In this document: positions 47,501 to 57,341 of the stretch, piece after piece | How positions within the stretch are numbered: position 1 is the stretch's first letter | Layout of the letters: each line of letters opens with the position of its first letter | Origin: Aminithiophilus ramosus | GTDB lineage: Bacteria > Synergistota > Synergistia > Synergistales > Aminithiophilaceae | Direction of reading: 5' to 3' | NCBI RefSeq assembly: GCF_018069705.1 | Contig: NZ_CP072943.1 | Span: 2,797,668 to 2,861,667, forward strand | Length of the DNA: 64,000 bases | Position numbers and translations under genes: made by a program | The notes under the pieces: generated by a model | What the model was told of the DNA's origin: nothing | The model's database searches: none | The model's input: only the letters and a program-made list of their open reading frames with translations

Positions 47501-48045
47501 AGAGGGCCGTCATCGTGGCCATGACGGCCCACGCTCTGGCCGGCTACCGCCGCCAATGCCTCGACGCGGGCATGGACGACTACGTGACCAAGCCCATCGC
47601 CTTTAAGGAGCTGAAAGAGATCGTGATCCGTCACCTCAGTGACGCACCGCCTCCGGAGGAGAGACCGGAGAGGGCCCTTCCCCCGGCCGAGACGGAGACG
47701 CCCCTCTTCGACAGGTCCGACGCCCTGTTCCGCGTCGGCGGCGACGAGGCCTTCCTGGCCGAGATGCTCCACCTCTTCGTCGCCACCCACGGCGACGACG
47801 TGGCCGCGCTGAGAGGAGCCGACGCGGCGGCCGACGCCGTCGCCGCCGCCGATCGGGCCCACGGCGTGAAAGGCGCGTCGGGCAATCTGGGGCTGCGGCG
47901 CCTCATGGAGGAGGCGCGGCGCGTGGAGCGGGCCTTCAAGGAGGGCCGAGGCGAGGCCTCCGATCTGGAAAGCCTGGCGACCCTCCTCGAAGAGACGCTG
48001 GCCGTCGCCGAGAAAGCCGCCGAGTCGATCGAAAGCGGCCTCTGA
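44509..48045 (+). CDS. large membrane hybrid histidine kinase with two receivers and Hpt
   Basis: 1178 aa. Several hydrophobic helices fill the first 220 residues, followed by an extracytoplasmic Cache-like sensor (about 230-470) and another helix. Then HisKA ([10 protein letters not shown], phospho-His near 538), ATPase ([17 protein letters not shown]), a first receiver in which the expected phospho-Asp strand reads VVVTAPSM and so appears inactive, a second normal receiver ([11 protein letters not shown], Asp near 971), and a C-terminal Hpt domain ([13 protein letters not shown], His near 1117). It is coupled by ATGA to the binding protein gene. Likely relay: kinase, REC2, Hpt, then the HD-GYP regulator. 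Confidence 0.9.
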   Translation: MTEPYWAMARLVTAGYSLLLAALAVLPGPEEEGGPFRAASALFGLGWAFALSDPIMTTLAEPLSLLHPFGLALALGGAFSLLGAPSGAAGLLFLIPAVSPLLLLVPGHAAQAGLLLAVGAPAASIGAFLRGTAPSRPLAAVTALLFCAEGLRLAAAEPSPFSKVLSLALAVSAFFFLAMELLRMKGLSARSRRILGGGIVLYGAVAALGGAASLRMERSFRETLSRNGFDRLEVAANKFAFFEMTGHALARNAAADDAVTASLAEGGFAADLSLRLLNRRLGGDLLFLLDVDGDVLATSDPVLSGRNLAFRSYFREALGGRSTLFYGRGRITGREGAYFARPIVDDGGSVSAVVVVKLDLAPNLGDSLRSEGIIMHHDGAILMGPPGWDSGLLFDLSPARREELIAMDLWDGAKLIPLGLERLRDGWVRTASGARAGLVSLPLPGGFWELTKIVDMEPLFRYRRLLFSLYTLLSALAILLLQRHAQKDLLIGRLRREVEERLSAERSEREARARAQDLAARAEEASVAKSRFLANMSHEIRTPLNAVLGMTELLLDTDLDERQRRFAEIVRTGGDSLLALIDDVLDFSKIEAGRLEVESIPFHLPSLVEETAEMLAFKASEKGLAFSARLDGDVPERVRGDPNRLRQVLVNLLNNAVKFTPSGEIGLHASPEGRSGETVTIRFAVRDSGIGISPGRVASLFDAFEQADASTTRLYGGTGLGLAICKLLVERMGGRIGVESSPGRGSLFWFTLPFRIEGGTKGEGDGTVAPDLAGKRILVVDGDLTDLLSLSQQLDRRGFAATRATDGATALAMLREGFDGGAPFDVVVTAPSMTDREGRDLPRLLGDDPDLAPTPIVFLAPAGATVDADALEGAGFSACLSKPVKSSALLQTLTSLLRDEGLPPGGERPQRDEGSVSIRGGRTLLLVEDNDVNAQVALAMLARLGLTARRVADGSRAVDAAREEAYDMIFMDIQMPVMDGFEATARIREEERRSAGTKRAVIVAMTAHALAGYRRQCLDAGMDDYVTKPIAFKELKEIVIRHLSDAPPPEERPERALPPAETETPLFDRSDALFRVGGDEAFLAEMLHLFVATHGDDVAALRGADAAADAVAAADRAHGVKGASGNLGLRRLMEEARRVERAFKEGRGEASDLESLATLLEETLAVAEKAAESIESGL

Positions 48046-48087
48046 GCGCCGTAAAGGCGACAGAGGAAGAAAGGAGACGAGGGGAAA

Positions 48088-48807
48088 ATGCTCGTTCTGG
48101 GACACAGGGGAGCCTCGGGCTACGCCCCGGAGAACACGGCATCGGCCTTCAGGAAGGCCTTGGCCTTAGGCGGTGACGGCTTCGAGCTCGACGTCCAGAG
48201 GACCAGGGACGGCGTCGTCGTCGTCCATCACGACTGGTCCCTTCTTCGGACGACGGGAACGCCGTCCTTCATCGCCGATCGGACCTACGGCGAGATCGCC
48301 GGCCTCGACGCCGGTTCCTGGTTTTCCGAGGCCTTCAGGGGAGAACCCGTTCCCCGCCTCGACGACGTGCTGGACCTGACGCCGCCGGACCGCATCGTCA
48401 ACGTGGAGATCAAAAGCCGTGCCGGCGACGCCCCCGGGCTGGAGGAATCCGTCGTCGCCCTTCTGGAGGCCCGGGGACGGCTGGAAGAGACGATCGTCTC
48501 CTCCTTCAACCACGCCAGCCTGAGACGGCTGGGAGAGATCGCCCCCTCCCTTAGGCTGGGCCTGCTCTACGACGGAGTCCTCCTCAATCCCTGGGACTAT
48601 GCCCGCAGGGAAGGGCTCCGGCTCTACAGCCTCCACCCGGCGGAGGAGTACCTGTCGGCCGACCAGGTCCGTCGGGCCCACGAAGAGGGGCTCCGCGTCG
48701 CCTGCTGGACGGTCAACGACGGCGACCGGGCCCGGGAGCTGGAATCCTTCGGCGTCGACATGGTCATCACCAACTACCCCGACCGCTGCCGGCCCTCCCG
48801 CCCCTGA
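48088..48807 (+). CDS. ugpQ: glycerophosphodiester phosphodiesterase
   Basis: 239-aa cytosolic enzyme that releases glycerol-3-phosphate from deacylated phospholipids. The motif GHRGASGYAPENTASAF at the start, FELDVQRTRDGVVVVHHD (metal and catalytic residues), VNVEIKS, and the C-terminal VACWTVNDGDRARELESFGVDMVITNYP are all diagnostic. The start has AAGGAGACGAGG upstream. It lies 42 bp after the kinase gene, perhaps its own unit. Confidence 0.92.
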   Translation: MLVLGHRGASGYAPENTASAFRKALALGGDGFELDVQRTRDGVVVVHHDWSLLRTTGTPSFIADRTYGEIAGLDAGSWFSEAFRGEPVPRLDDVLDLTPPDRIVNVEIKSRAGDAPGLEESVVALLEARGRLEETIVSSFNHASLRRLGEIAPSLRLGLLYDGVLLNPWDYARREGLRLYSLHPAEEYLSADQVRRAHEEGLRVACWTVNDGDRARELESFGVDMVITNYPDRCRPSRP

Positions 48808-48809
48808 AA

Positions 48810-49670
48810 GCGGGCGCGGGCAAAGTCCTGCGCTCCCGGGAAAGGCCACGGCTCAACCCTTCGATCCGGCAGGCGAGGAGACGGCTAGGCTCCGAACCTC
48901 CGCCGCGGCGCGGGGTTGCCCTTGCTGGGAGCGCGGCCCGATGCGGCGGCGCGCGGGACGGGTTTATCGTCCCGGAGGGTTTCCGCCCCGAAGGCCGCCG
49001 CTGCCGCGACAGCGACGACAGGCGAAAACCCTCCGCCCCTTCGGGGCGGGCGCGGGCAAGGATGCCCACGCTCCCAGCAAAGGCCACGACACAACCCTTC
49101 CGATCCGGCGAAGCGCGGGACGGGTTTATCGTCCCGGAGGGTTTCCGCCCCGAAGGCCGTCACTGCCGCGACAGCGACGACAGGCGAAAACCCTCCGCCC
49201 CTTCGGGGCGGGCGCGGGCAGAGTCCTGAGCTCCCAGCAAAAACCACGGAACCCAACCCTCCGATCCGGCGGCGCGGAGACGACTACGCTCCGAAACCCA
49301 GCCGCGGCGCGGGGTTGCCCTTGCTGGGAGCGCGGCCCGATGCGGCGGCGCGCGGGACGGGTTTATCGTCCCGGAGGGTTTCCGCCCCGAAGGCCGTCAC
49401 TGCCGCGACAGCGACGACAGGCGAAAACCCTCCGCCCCTTCGGGGCGGGCGCGGGCAAAGTCCTGAGCTCCCAGCAAAAACCACGGAACCCAACCCTCCG
49501 ATCCGGCGGCGCGGAGGTGGTTACGCTCCGAAACCCAGCCGCGGCGCGGGGTTGCCCTTGCTGGGAGCGCGGCCCGATCCGGCGGGCGCGGGCAAGGTTC
49601 TGCGCTCCCGGCAAAGGTTCCGGCGCAACCCTTCGAGCCGGGGAGGGTTTTTCGTTACGAAACTGTTACT
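48810..49670. repeat. intergenic block of interspersed hairpin repeats
   Basis: About 860 bp without a real gene. A core beginning GCGGGACGGG, containing ATCGTCCCG and AGGGTTTC, recurs at 48953, 49115 and 49352. It is separated by other shared pieces (CTGCCGCGACAGCG, CCCTTCGGGGCGGGCGCGGG, CTCCCAGCAAAAACCACGG). The cores form hairpins of GGGACG with CGTCCC. The reverse complement of the 24576-25321 tandem unit carries the same core. Long open frames across the block are artefacts of its composition. Confidence 0.8.
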
Positions 49671-49861
49671 CGGAGACAACTATTAAGTTACGCCTTTTCC
49701 ATATACTTTCACCCACCCCTTCGATATACTTTTTTCCGGAGAGTTGGGCGAAAAGAGCCAAACTCCAGTGAGCCCGTCGTGATCTGAAGTCTGTCGCGTG
49801 GGACGGAATGCCGTCGGACAGTCCGGAACCAGGGGGAATTCAGAACAGGAGGAATCGGGTC
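49671..49861 (+). promoter_or_regulatory. upstream region of the polyamine-type transporter operon
   Basis: AT-rich compared with the neighbourhood. Two direct copies of ATATACTTT (49701-49709 and 49724-49732) lie 23 bp apart and may be part of a promoter or regulator site. An imperfect hairpin follows near 49742-49767. ACAGGAGGA precedes the start codon. No known riboswitch motif recognised. Confidence 0.4.
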
Positions 49862-50944
49862 ATGAAGAGAGTTTCGCTTTTGCCGTTGCTTCTCGTCACG
49901 CTGCTTTTCCCGTTTTTCACCGCAGAGGCCTCGGCGGCCCCGAAGAAGGCGGTGGTGCGGGTCATCACCTGGTCGGGCTACGCCCCCCAGGAGCTCCTCG
50001 ACGCGTTCACGACCGAGACGGGATATCCCGTGGAGGTGACGCTGAGCAACAACGAGGAGATGATCAGCAAGCTCCGGGCCACGCGGGGCGGCGGCTTCGA
50101 TCTGGCCCAGCCCTCGCAGGACCGCATCTCCTCCGTCGTGGAGCAGTACGGCCTCTATCAGGCCATCGACTTCTCCCGCATCGACGAGGGGCAGATCGAT
50201 CCCTCTCTCCTCAAGGCCGTCAAGGAGAACACCCTGGTCAAGGGCCAGTCCTACGCCGTGCCTCACGTCTACGGGACGGAGGGACTCGTCGTCAACCGGG
50301 CCAAGGCGCCTGACATCAAAGATTTCAAGGATCTTCTCGATCCCAAGTACGCCGGCCGCGTCTCCTACCGCCTCAAGCGCCCGACCCTGATCGGCATGGG
50401 CTTCTCCCTGGGGCACAACCCCTTCGCCCTCTACGGCGACAAGGGGGCCTACCAGAAGTTCCTCGACGCGATGGAGACGACCCTCATCGGCGCCAAGCCT
50501 TCGGTGAAGACCTACTGGGACAACGGCGACCAGCTCCTCCAGCTCCTCCGCTCCGGCGAGGTCTGGGCCGCCTCGGCCTGGGAGCAGGCCGGATGGAAGC
50601 TCCACGGCGAGAACCCGGACATCGACTACATCGCCCCCGAGAGCGGCGCCCTGGGCTGGGTCGACACCTTCGCCATCCCCGCCCGCGCCGAGAACCTCGA
50701 CGGCGCCTACGCCTACATCAACTTCATGCTCCGCCCCGAGAACGCCGCCTTCTTCACCAACCGCGAGACCTACGGGACGGCCTCGAAAGAGGCGGTGAAC
50801 TTCCTCGATCCCGAGATCAAGGCCAATTTCACCCGGGGCCTTCCACCCGAGGTCCTGGCCAAGGTCAACTGGTACCCTCCCGTCCCCTCGGGCATCGAGG
50901 AGCTTGAGGGACGGACGCTCGACAAGATCAAGGCAGCCCGGTAA
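49862..50944 (+). CDS. potD: spermidine/putrescine-type ABC substrate-binding protein
   Basis: 360 aa. Signal peptide of about 26 residues (LLPLLLVTLLFPFFTAEASA), then VRVITWSGYAPQELLDAF, the usual opening of PotD/PotF-like proteins. YAVPHVYGTEGLVVN and GALGWVDTFAIPARAENLDGAYAYINFML are also typical. It is the first gene of a potD-A-B-C-like operon, an order different from the E. coli potABCD. Substrate could be a polyamine or a related cation; the sequence alone does not settle it. Confidence 0.87.
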   Translation: MKRVSLLPLLLVTLLFPFFTAEASAAPKKAVVRVITWSGYAPQELLDAFTTETGYPVEVTLSNNEEMISKLRATRGGGFDLAQPSQDRISSVVEQYGLYQAIDFSRIDEGQIDPSLLKAVKENTLVKGQSYAVPHVYGTEGLVVNRAKAPDIKDFKDLLDPKYAGRVSYRLKRPTLIGMGFSLGHNPFALYGDKGAYQKFLDAMETTLIGAKPSVKTYWDNGDQLLQLLRSGEVWAASAWEQAGWKLHGENPDIDYIAPESGALGWVDTFAIPARAENLDGAYAYINFMLRPENAAFFTNRETYGTASKEAVNFLDPEIKANFTRGLPPEVLAKVNWYPPVPSGIEELEGRTLDKIKAAR

Positions 50945-51010
50945 GGGCCACCCATCCCACAGCCACCGGCGGCCTCCGGGCCACCGGTGGCGCCGTCGAG
51001 GAGGCCCGCC

Positions 51011-52090
51011 ATGGCCATGGCCCTTTCCGTTCGCGATCTCGTCAAGACCTTCGGCTCCTTCACCGCCGTCGATCACGTCTCCTTCGACGTCGAAGAGGGA
51101 AAGTTCTTCTCCATCCTGGGACCGTCGGGCTGCGGCAAGACGACGCTGCTCCGGATGATCGCCGGGTTTCTCCGGCAGGACAGGGGAACGATCCTTTTCG
51201 ACGGGGAGGACATGAGCGACAGGGCGCCCAACAGGCGCCCCGTCAATCTGGTGTTCCAGAATCTGGCCCTCTTTCCCATGATGAACGTCTTCGAGAACGT
51301 CGCCTTCGGACTGCGCCGACGGGGGGAGAGGGGACCGGCCCTGGAGGGCAAGGTCCGTGACATGCTCGAACGGGTCGGCCTGCCCGAGGCGGGGGGGAAG
51401 CGGATCGACCAGCTCTCGGGCGGCCAGAGGCAGCGCATCGCCATCGCCCGCTGTCTCGTCCTGGACCCCACGGTGCTCCTTCTCGACGAGCCCCTGGGCG
51501 CCCTCGACGCCAAGCTGCGCGAACACATGAAGATCGAGCTCAAGGCCCTCCAGGCCCAGGTGGGGACGACGTTCGTCTACATCACCCACGATCAGTCGGA
51601 GGCCCTGGTCATGAGCGACGCCGTGGCCGTGATGAACGGCGGGCGCTTCGAGCAGATCGGGACGCCCCAGGAGCTCTACCGCCATCCGAAATCGTCCTTC
51701 GTGGCCCAGTTCGTCGGCAGCAACAACCGGCTTTCCGTCCGGCTCGTCCACGACGGCTCGGGGAGGCCGGCGGCCCGCTACGGCGATTTCGATCTGCGCC
51801 TTTCCGGGGCGGAGCCCCTCGACGGGACGGAGGCCGATCTGTTCATCCGCCCCGAGGCCGTGGAGATCGAGCCGGAGGGGACCGATTTCGACGTTCTGAG
51901 GGGCACCGTCAGGGCCCTTCTTTTCGACGGAGGCAACAGCCGCCTTCTCGTCCGCCCCGAGGGGACCGACGACGAGCTTCTCGTGGCTCTGCCCCAGACG
52001 GGGCGCCACGACACCGTCAAAGTCGGCGATTCCCTCCGCATCGGCTGGATCCCCTCGTCGTCGCGCTGCTTCGAGAAAAGGGGGCGATGA
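51011..52090 (+). CDS. potA: spermidine/putrescine-type ABC transporter ATPase
   Basis: 359 aa. Walker A GPSGCGKTT, signature LSGGQRQRIAIARCL, Walker B VLLLDEPLGALD, switch His in ITHDQSEA. A C-terminal TOBE domain follows residue 240. The start at 51011 follows GAGGAGG at the right distance; an ATG six bases further is possible. A hairpin (arms 50962-50969 and 50984-50991) lies between potD and potA and could allow higher expression of the binding protein. Confidence 0.9.
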   Translation: MAMALSVRDLVKTFGSFTAVDHVSFDVEEGKFFSILGPSGCGKTTLLRMIAGFLRQDRGTILFDGEDMSDRAPNRRPVNLVFQNLALFPMMNVFENVAFGLRRRGERGPALEGKVRDMLERVGLPEAGGKRIDQLSGGQRQRIAIARCLVLDPTVLLLDEPLGALDAKLREHMKIELKALQAQVGTTFVYITHDQSEALVMSDAVAVMNGGRFEQIGTPQELYRHPKSSFVAQFVGSNNRLSVRLVHDGSGRPAARYGDFDLRLSGAEPLDGTEADLFIRPEAVEIEPEGTDFDVLRGTVRALLFDGGNSRLLVRPEGTDDELLVALPQTGRHDTVKVGDSLRIGWIPSSSRCFEKRGR

Positions 52091-52096
52091 GGGACC

Positions 52097-52948
52097 GTGA
52101 AGACAGGCCGCGCCCTCAACTGGGGTTTCCTCTTCTTTTTCCTGCCCGTGGCTCTCTGGCTGGCCCTTCTCATCGCGCTGCCCCACCTGGAGCTGCTCCG
52201 CCTCTCCTTCACCTCCGGAACGGGGGCACCGACGCTGGCCAACTACAGGGCCTTTTTCGCCGAGCCCATCTACTGGCTCACCTTCGTCAGGACGGCCCTT
52301 TACGCGATCCTGGTGACGGCCATCGTCACGGCCGTCGCCCTGCCCATCGCCTTCTACGTCACCAAGGTCGCCGACGTCCGCGTCGGCGGCTTTCTCACCG
52401 TGCTCCTTCTCGTCCCCTTCTGGGTCAGCGAGCTGGTCCGCGTCTACGGCTGGATCATCCTCCTCCGCGAGAGCGGCGTCCTCAACCGCCTCCTGACGGC
52501 CCTGGGCCTGCTCGCCGAGCCCGTCGAGATGCTCTACAACGACGTCACCATGGTCATGGGTCTCGTCTACACGAGCATGCTCTTCATGATCGTCCCCCTC
52601 GTCGGCGTCATGGACGATCTCGACGACGCCCTCATCGAGGCGGCCTACGACCTCGGCGCCTCGAAGGGGGCCATCTGGCGCACCATCATCATCCCCCACT
52701 GCGCGCCGGGCCTCGTCTCGGGAGGCATCATCGTCTTCATGCTCGTTCTGGGCAGCTATCTGACGCCGAATCTCATGGGAGGCAAGAACTCCCTCTGGTT
52801 CACGGAGCAGATCTACAACCAGATCATCCTCTACTTCAACTGGAACCAGGGGGCGGCCTTCGGCTTCCTCCTCCTGGCTCTTTCGTCGCTCATCGTCTGG
52901 GCGGCCCTGAAGGTGACGGGCCAGAAATTCCGGGAGGTCATCCGATGA
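52097..52948 (+). CDS. potB: spermidine/putrescine-type ABC permease, PotB-like
   Basis: 283 aa, GTG start 7 bp after potA. Six hydrophobic helices. The EAA loop (ALIEAAYDLGASKGAIWRTIIIPHCAPG, which contacts the ATPase) lies at about residues 177-204. LVPFWVSELVRVYGWI is typical of PotB-type permeases. It overlaps the next gene by ATGA. Confidence 0.9.
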   Translation: MKTGRALNWGFLFFFLPVALWLALLIALPHLELLRLSFTSGTGAPTLANYRAFFAEPIYWLTFVRTALYAILVTAIVTAVALPIAFYVTKVADVRVGGFLTVLLLVPFWVSELVRVYGWIILLRESGVLNRLLTALGLLAEPVEMLYNDVTMVMGLVYTSMLFMIVPLVGVMDDLDDALIEAAYDLGASKGAIWRTIIIPHCAPGLVSGGIIVFMLVLGSYLTPNLMGGKNSLWFTEQIYNQIILYFNWNQGAAFGFLLLALSSLIVWAALKVTGQKFREVIR

Positions 52949-53802
52949 TCCGGACCCTCCCCTCCTCGCGACGGTACCGCCTGACTTTCCGCCTTTTCGT
53001 GGCCCTCTACTTCCTCCTCCTCTTCGCCCCTCTCGTCGTGACGATGGTGCTGGCCTTCAACGATTCTCTCTTCCCCTCCCTGCCCTGGGAGGGCTTCACC
53101 CTCGACTGGTTTTTCGGCGAGGGGCCGCGGAAGTACGGCATCTTCCACGACAGGACCAACCTGCGCAGCCTGGCCGTCTCCTTCCGCCTGGCCCTGATCG
53201 TGACGGCCCTCTCCACCTTTCTCGGGACCTGCGCGGCCTTCCTCTTCGAGCAGGAGGAGTTCCCCTTCAAGGGAGCCCTCTACTTCCTCATGCTCGCCCC
53301 CCTCGTCATCCCCGGCGTCATCTTGGGCATCTCCATCCTCATGTTCGCCAACTCCCTGGGACTGGCCGTGGAAAACCGTTTCGACCTCTACGTCTCCTCC
53401 CTCGGCCCCGGCTTTCCCCTCATGGCGCTGGGCCAGGCCTCGTTCATCTCCACCATCGTGGCCCTCGTCGTCGCGGCGAGGCTGAAGAAGTTCGACCGCT
53501 CCCTGGAGGAGGCCGCCTACAACCTGGGAGCCAACAGGGCCCAGGTCCTCCGCTTCGTCACCCTCCCCTACCTGCGTCCCTCCATCCTGGGGGGGGCGGC
53601 CATGGCCTTCCTCCTCTCCTTCGAGAACTTCAACACCACCCTTTTCCTGGCCGGGTCGCAGGCGACGCTGCCCATCAACATGTACATGCAGGTCCGTGAC
53701 GGCTCGACGCCGGTGATCAACGCCATCTCCCTTCTGCTGATCCTGGGGGCGTCCCTTTTCGCCGTGGCGAACCTCTACGGCCGCAGGAAGACCGAGCCCT
53801 GA
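52945..53802 (+). CDS. potC: spermidine/putrescine-type ABC permease, PotC-like
   Basis: 285 aa, six membrane helices. N-terminal helix RLFVALYFLLLFAPLVV, then FNDSLFPSLPWEGFTLDWF, and the EAA loop SLEEAAYNLGANRAQVLRFVTLPYLRP. Second permease half of the importer; start fixed by overlap with potB. Last gene of the operon, followed by a palindromic terminator. Confidence 0.9.
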   Translation: MIRTLPSSRRYRLTFRLFVALYFLLLFAPLVVTMVLAFNDSLFPSLPWEGFTLDWFFGEGPRKYGIFHDRTNLRSLAVSFRLALIVTALSTFLGTCAAFLFEQEEFPFKGALYFLMLAPLVIPGVILGISILMFANSLGLAVENRFDLYVSSLGPGFPLMALGQASFISTIVALVVAARLKKFDRSLEEAAYNLGANRAQVLRFVTLPYLRPSILGGAAMAFLLSFENFNTTLFLAGSQATLPINMYMQVRDGSTPVINAISLLLILGASLFAVANLYGRRKTEP

Positions 53803-53816
53803 CGGACCGACGAAAA

Positions 53817-53866
53817 GAGAAGGAGAAGCGGCCGGTCCCTGAAGGGACCGGCCGCTTCTCCTTCTC
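53817..53866. terminator. bidirectional terminator between potC and the chemoreceptor gene
   Basis: A 50-bp inverted repeat with 24-bp perfect arms and a GA loop, centred at 53841/53842. The outer parts are AGAAGG-rich on one side and CCTTCT-rich on the other, so it can serve both converging genes. Confidence 0.85.
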
Positions 53867-53922
53867 AGGCAGGACGGGAGGAAGCCGACGGCCTCCCCCG
53901 GCCCGCCGCGGCGACGAGGACC

Positions 53923-55980
53923 TCAGGAACGGCGGCCGACGGGGAGCAGACCGGCCCCGTCGTCGATGCGGAAACGGCGGAGAAGGTCGCGCATCCGCTC
54001 GGCCCCCTCGGCCATGGACTGAGACTCGCGTCCCACGCCCGAACCGGCATGGGCCAGCTCCTCCGTGCTGTGGCGGATCGTCTGGGAGCTTTCGGCCATC
54101 TCGACGGTGCTCTTCGAGACCTGGTCGACGGCGCTGGCCATCTCCTCGCTGGAGGCCGCCTGTTCCTGGGCGGCGGCGGCGATGGTCTGCATGAGGTCGT
54201 TGATGCGCTCCACGTCGGCCAGGGCCCGGTTGAGTTTGTCGCGGGCCTGCTGGGCCTTTTCGGCCGTCTCCGTCATCCGCTCCCCCGTCTGGCGCGCTCC
54301 CGCCGTCGAGGCGTCGGCGCTGACCTTGAGGGAATCGATGAGCCCTCCGATCTCGCGGGCCGCCTGGTTGGACTCCTCGGCCAGCTTGCGGACCTCTTCG
54401 GCGACGACGGCGAAGCCCCGTCCCGCCTCTCCGGCCCGGGCCGCCTCGATGGCGGCGTTGAGGGCCAGAAGGTTCGTCTGGTCGGCGATGGCCGAGATGG
54501 TCGTCACGAATCCGGCGATGGCCGAGACGGATCGGACGAGGGCCTCCATGTCCTTCAGAGAGGCGGCGCTGATCTGGCCGACCTTGACGACGTCGGTGAT
54601 GACCGAATCGACGACGGAGACGGCCTCCTCCGTCGCCGCCCGCGTCACGTGCGAGGCCTCGGCCCCCTCCGTCGAGGACTGAGCGGCACTCGTGGCCGAC
54701 GAGGCCACCTCCTCGATGGAGGCATTGGCCTCCTCCAGGGCGGCGGCGTTCGACTGGGCCAGGTCGGCCACCTGACCGACGACATGCTTGATCTCCGAGA
54801 CGGAGGCGTTGGCCTCCTCGGCCAGAGCCGCCAGGGACTGGGCCGTCTGGCCGTTCCTGTCGGCCTCGCCCAGGACGGCGGCGATCGTCTCCCTCTGGGC
54901 CGCGACCATGCGGGCCAGGGCGTCGGCCATCTGGCCCAGCTCGTCCCGGGACGAGGCGGCGAAATCCTCCCGCTTCAACGTCAGGTCCCCCTCGCCCAGC
55001 TTCTCCGTCGCCGCCTTCATGGAGGCGATCCCCCTCGACAGCCCCCGGACGACGACGGCGACGATGGAAGCCGTCACGACGAGGGCCAGAGCGGCGACGA
55101 GCAGCAGGATCGTCGTGAGGCCGTGGACCATGGCCGTGATCTCCGAGACGGGAAAGAGGATGCCCAGCGAGTAGCCCCTCCGCGTCGGCACGTAGAACAT
55201 CTGGCGCTCCTCGCCCTCGTACGTGTAGGTGTCGAAGCCGCTGGCCCCGGCCGTCATCCTCTCGCCGATCTTCCGAAGCGGCTCGGGGAAGGAGGGATCC
55301 TTGAGGATGTTGGCCTTCAGGACCTTCTCCCTGTCGTGATAGGCGACGAGGACGCCGCTGGGAAGAACGAGAAGGCCGCTCCCCTTGCCGAAGACCTTCA
55401 GGCCCGCTATGGCCTCGCTCATGGCGCCGACGTTCATGTCGGCCACGACGACGGCCAGGGGCTTCCCTCCGTCGTCGTAGACGGCCGTCGAGACGGAGAT
55501 GTTCATGGTGTGGTTGATCTGCTCCTCGAAGGGCTCGGAGAAGACGACGACGCCCCTGCCGGCGGCCAGAGCCGACGCGTACCAGGGGCGGGTGCGGGCG
55601 TCGTAGCCCTCGGGGGCCTTCCATCGGGCGCCGTCGGCCAGCTCGCCCGTCCCGGCCAGGCCGACGCGGAAGCTGCCGATGCCCTTCTCCCTGGCCCCTT
55701 CGGTGAGGGCCACGACGAGGTCTTCCACCGCCGCGCGGTCGGAGAGGTCGAGACGGGTCATGGCGTGGCGCACCGATTCGGCGGCCACGAGGACCATCGC
55801 CTCGATCCTGTCGAACTGGCCGTCGATGTTCTCGGCCGAAGTGCGGACGACTTCCGACCCCGCCGTGTTGACGAGTCCCCTGACGATGGTCCCGCCGCGA
55901 TAGTAGGTCGTCGCGGCCATGACGGCGATCACCGCCAGGACGACGACCGCCATGCCGATCAGCTTGCCTCGAATGGTCAT
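53923..55980 (-). CDS. methyl-accepting chemotaxis protein
   Basis: 685 aa. Membrane helix at about 8-24, periplasmic dCache-type sensor (with [18 protein letters not shown], the usual ligand-binding helix-strand) to about 280, second helix about 285-307, HAMP domain, then the long coiled-coil signalling domain with the conserved tip ([35 protein letters not shown]). dCache receptors often bind amino acids, which would fit this organism, but the ligand is not known. No CheA/CheW genes are in the window. Confidence 0.93.
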   Translation of the reverse strand: MTIRGKLIGMAVVVLAVIAVMAATTYYRGGTIVRGLVNTAGSEVVRTSAENIDGQFDRIEAMVLVAAESVRHAMTRLDLSDRAAVEDLVVALTEGAREKGIGSFRVGLAGTGELADGARWKAPEGYDARTRPWYASALAAGRGVVVFSEPFEEQINHTMNISVSTAVYDDGGKPLAVVVADMNVGAMSEAIAGLKVFGKGSGLLVLPSGVLVAYHDREKVLKANILKDPSFPEPLRKIGERMTAGASGFDTYTYEGEERQMFYVPTRRGYSLGILFPVSEITAMVHGLTTILLLVAALALVVTASIVAVVVRGLSRGIASMKAATEKLGEGDLTLKREDFAASSRDELGQMADALARMVAAQRETIAAVLGEADRNGQTAQSLAALAEEANASVSEIKHVVGQVADLAQSNAAALEEANASIEEVASSATSAAQSSTEGAEASHVTRAATEEAVSVVDSVITDVVKVGQISAASLKDMEALVRSVSAIAGFVTTISAIADQTNLLALNAAIEAARAGEAGRGFAVVAEEVRKLAEESNQAAREIGGLIDSLKVSADASTAGARQTGERMTETAEKAQQARDKLNRALADVERINDLMQTIAAAAQEQAASSEEMASAVDQVSKSTVEMAESSQTIRHSTEELAHAGSGVGRESQSMAEGAERMRDLLRRFRIDDGAGLLPVGRRS

Positions 55981-56267
55981 GATCTATCCCTCCGTTCTTC
56001 CGTCGCCGTGTCCCTGAGGTCGGCGAGTCTCCTTTCCTCGGGTCCGAAAGCCGGGGAAGCGACGGGTGCCCTGGGGAAATCGTCCGGATGCCGCCGTCCC
56101 GCAGGCGGGCGGCGGGCTCCGGTGAGGCGCTTCGGTCATTCCCCCCGATCGCCGGAAAAACGGCTCCGGTCCCGTCGGGAGGCGGGCACCTTGATGGATG
56201 ATACGATTGTCTTTCGAGAGAACGGGAAAGGCGTCCCTTCGCCCACGACGGGGAGCCCCTCGGACGG
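55981..56267. other. intergenic region between two leftward genes
   Basis: 287 bp. No convincing ORF, RNA or palindrome seen. It should contain the promoter of the chemoreceptor gene, but no clear boxes could be assigned. Confidence 0.4.
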
Positions 56268-57341
56268 TCAGAGAGAGCGGGAGATTTCCCCGAACCGGTC
56301 GGCGCAGCTCAGGAAGAGGGCGACGACGGCCGGATCGAAATGGCTGCCGCCCCCTCCGACGATGACGGAGAGGGCCTCGTCGTGGCCCATGGGCTCGTGG
56401 TAGGGGCGCTCCGTGACGAGGGCGTCGTAGACATCGGCCACGGCCATGAGACGGGCCGAAAAGGGGATGGCCTCGCCCTTCAGGCCCTGGGGATAGCCCG
56501 TGCCGTCCCATCGCTCGTGGTGGTATTCGACGATCTCCCGGGCATAGGGGATGAAGGAGGCCTTTCCCAGAATGGCCTCGACCCTCTCGAGGATGCGGGC
56601 GCCGATGAGAGGGTGCTGCTTGATGACGTCGAACTCCTCCTTCGTCAGCCTTCCCGGCTTGAGGAGGATGGCGTCGGGGACGCCCACCTTGCCCACGTCG
56701 TGCAGCGCCGCCGACTGCCAGACCAGGTCGACGTGTTCCGGAGGATAGAGCGTCGCCGCTCCCGAGGTCTCCAGAAGAAGCCTCACGTAGGCCTTGGTCC
56801 TCTCGATATGGGCGCCCGTCCCTCCGTCGCGCGACTCGGCCAGGATGGCCATGCTGCCGATGATGGCCTCCTGATGACGCTCCAGCTCGGCGGCCCGACA
56901 GGCCAGGCGGGACTCGGCCTCTCTCTCGCCCGTCACGTCGCGGATGAGGGCGACGCAGCTTCCGTCCTCGACGGGAGAGAAACGGGTCCGGTAGCTTCGG
57001 TGACGCCCCTCGACGGAAAAGGTGCCGCTGAAACTCTTGACCTCTCCCGACGAAAGGCAACGTCGGTAGGTCCGATAGTGGCGCTCCAGCTCCTCCGCCT
57101 CGAGGAACTCCTCCACCCGGTGGCCGACGACTCCCTCGCCGAGAGGGAAGGACGCTTCTTCCGGAACGTGGCCGTAACGGATGAATCCGTCGCCGTCGAC
57201 GACGAAAAGGGGATCGGTCAGGGCCTCGACGATGGCGGCGCTGCGGCTTCGCTCCCGGCGCAGCTCCTCTTCGAGATCGAGGCAGCGCCGCCGGAGCCGA
57301 GAAAGACCGAGGGCCCTTCCGGCGGCCCTGGACGAGGTCAT
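56268..57341 (-). CDS. PAS/HD-GYP c-di-GMP phosphodiesterase
   Basis: About 357 aa. Coiled-coil start (RRRCLDLEEELRRERSRS), a PAS domain (IVEALTDPLFVVDGDGFIRYG to LIRDVTGEREAE), then HD-GYP with ALHDVGKVGVPDAILLKPG, IKQHPLIGARIL, YHHERWDGTGYPQGLKG. Probably cytoplasmic and ligand-sensing through PAS. The ATG at 57341 was chosen over an upstream frame start because the extra residues look unrelated; its ribosome-binding site (AGGGAAGGGG) is weak. Confidence 0.87.
   Translation of the reverse strand: MTSSRAAGRALGLSRLRRRCLDLEEELRRERSRSAAIVEALTDPLFVVDGDGFIRYGHVPEEASFPLGEGVVGHRVEEFLEAEELERHYRTYRRCLSSGEVKSFSGTFSVEGRHRSYRTRFSPVEDGSCVALIRDVTGEREAESRLACRAAELERHQEAIIGSMAILAESRDGGTGAHIERTKAYVRLLLETSGAATLYPPEHVDLVWQSAALHDVGKVGVPDAILLKPGRLTKEEFDVIKQHPLIGARILERVEAILGKASFIPYAREIVEYHHERWDGTGYPQGLKGEAIPFSARLMAVADVYDALVTERPYHEPMGHDEALSVIVGGGGSHFDPAVVALFLSCADRFGEISRSL

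Noticed and set aside
48885-49493. Repeated leftward frames in the interspersed repeat block as genes
   Set aside because: Identical repetitive peptides, no ribosome-binding sites, no known domain.
48810-49670. Repeat block considered as a second CRISPR array
   Set aside because: Units are of unequal length, rearranged, and lack unique equal-sized spacers.
49740-49861. Possible riboswitch upstream of potD
   Set aside because: Only an imperfect hairpin is visible; no conserved riboswitch core recognised.
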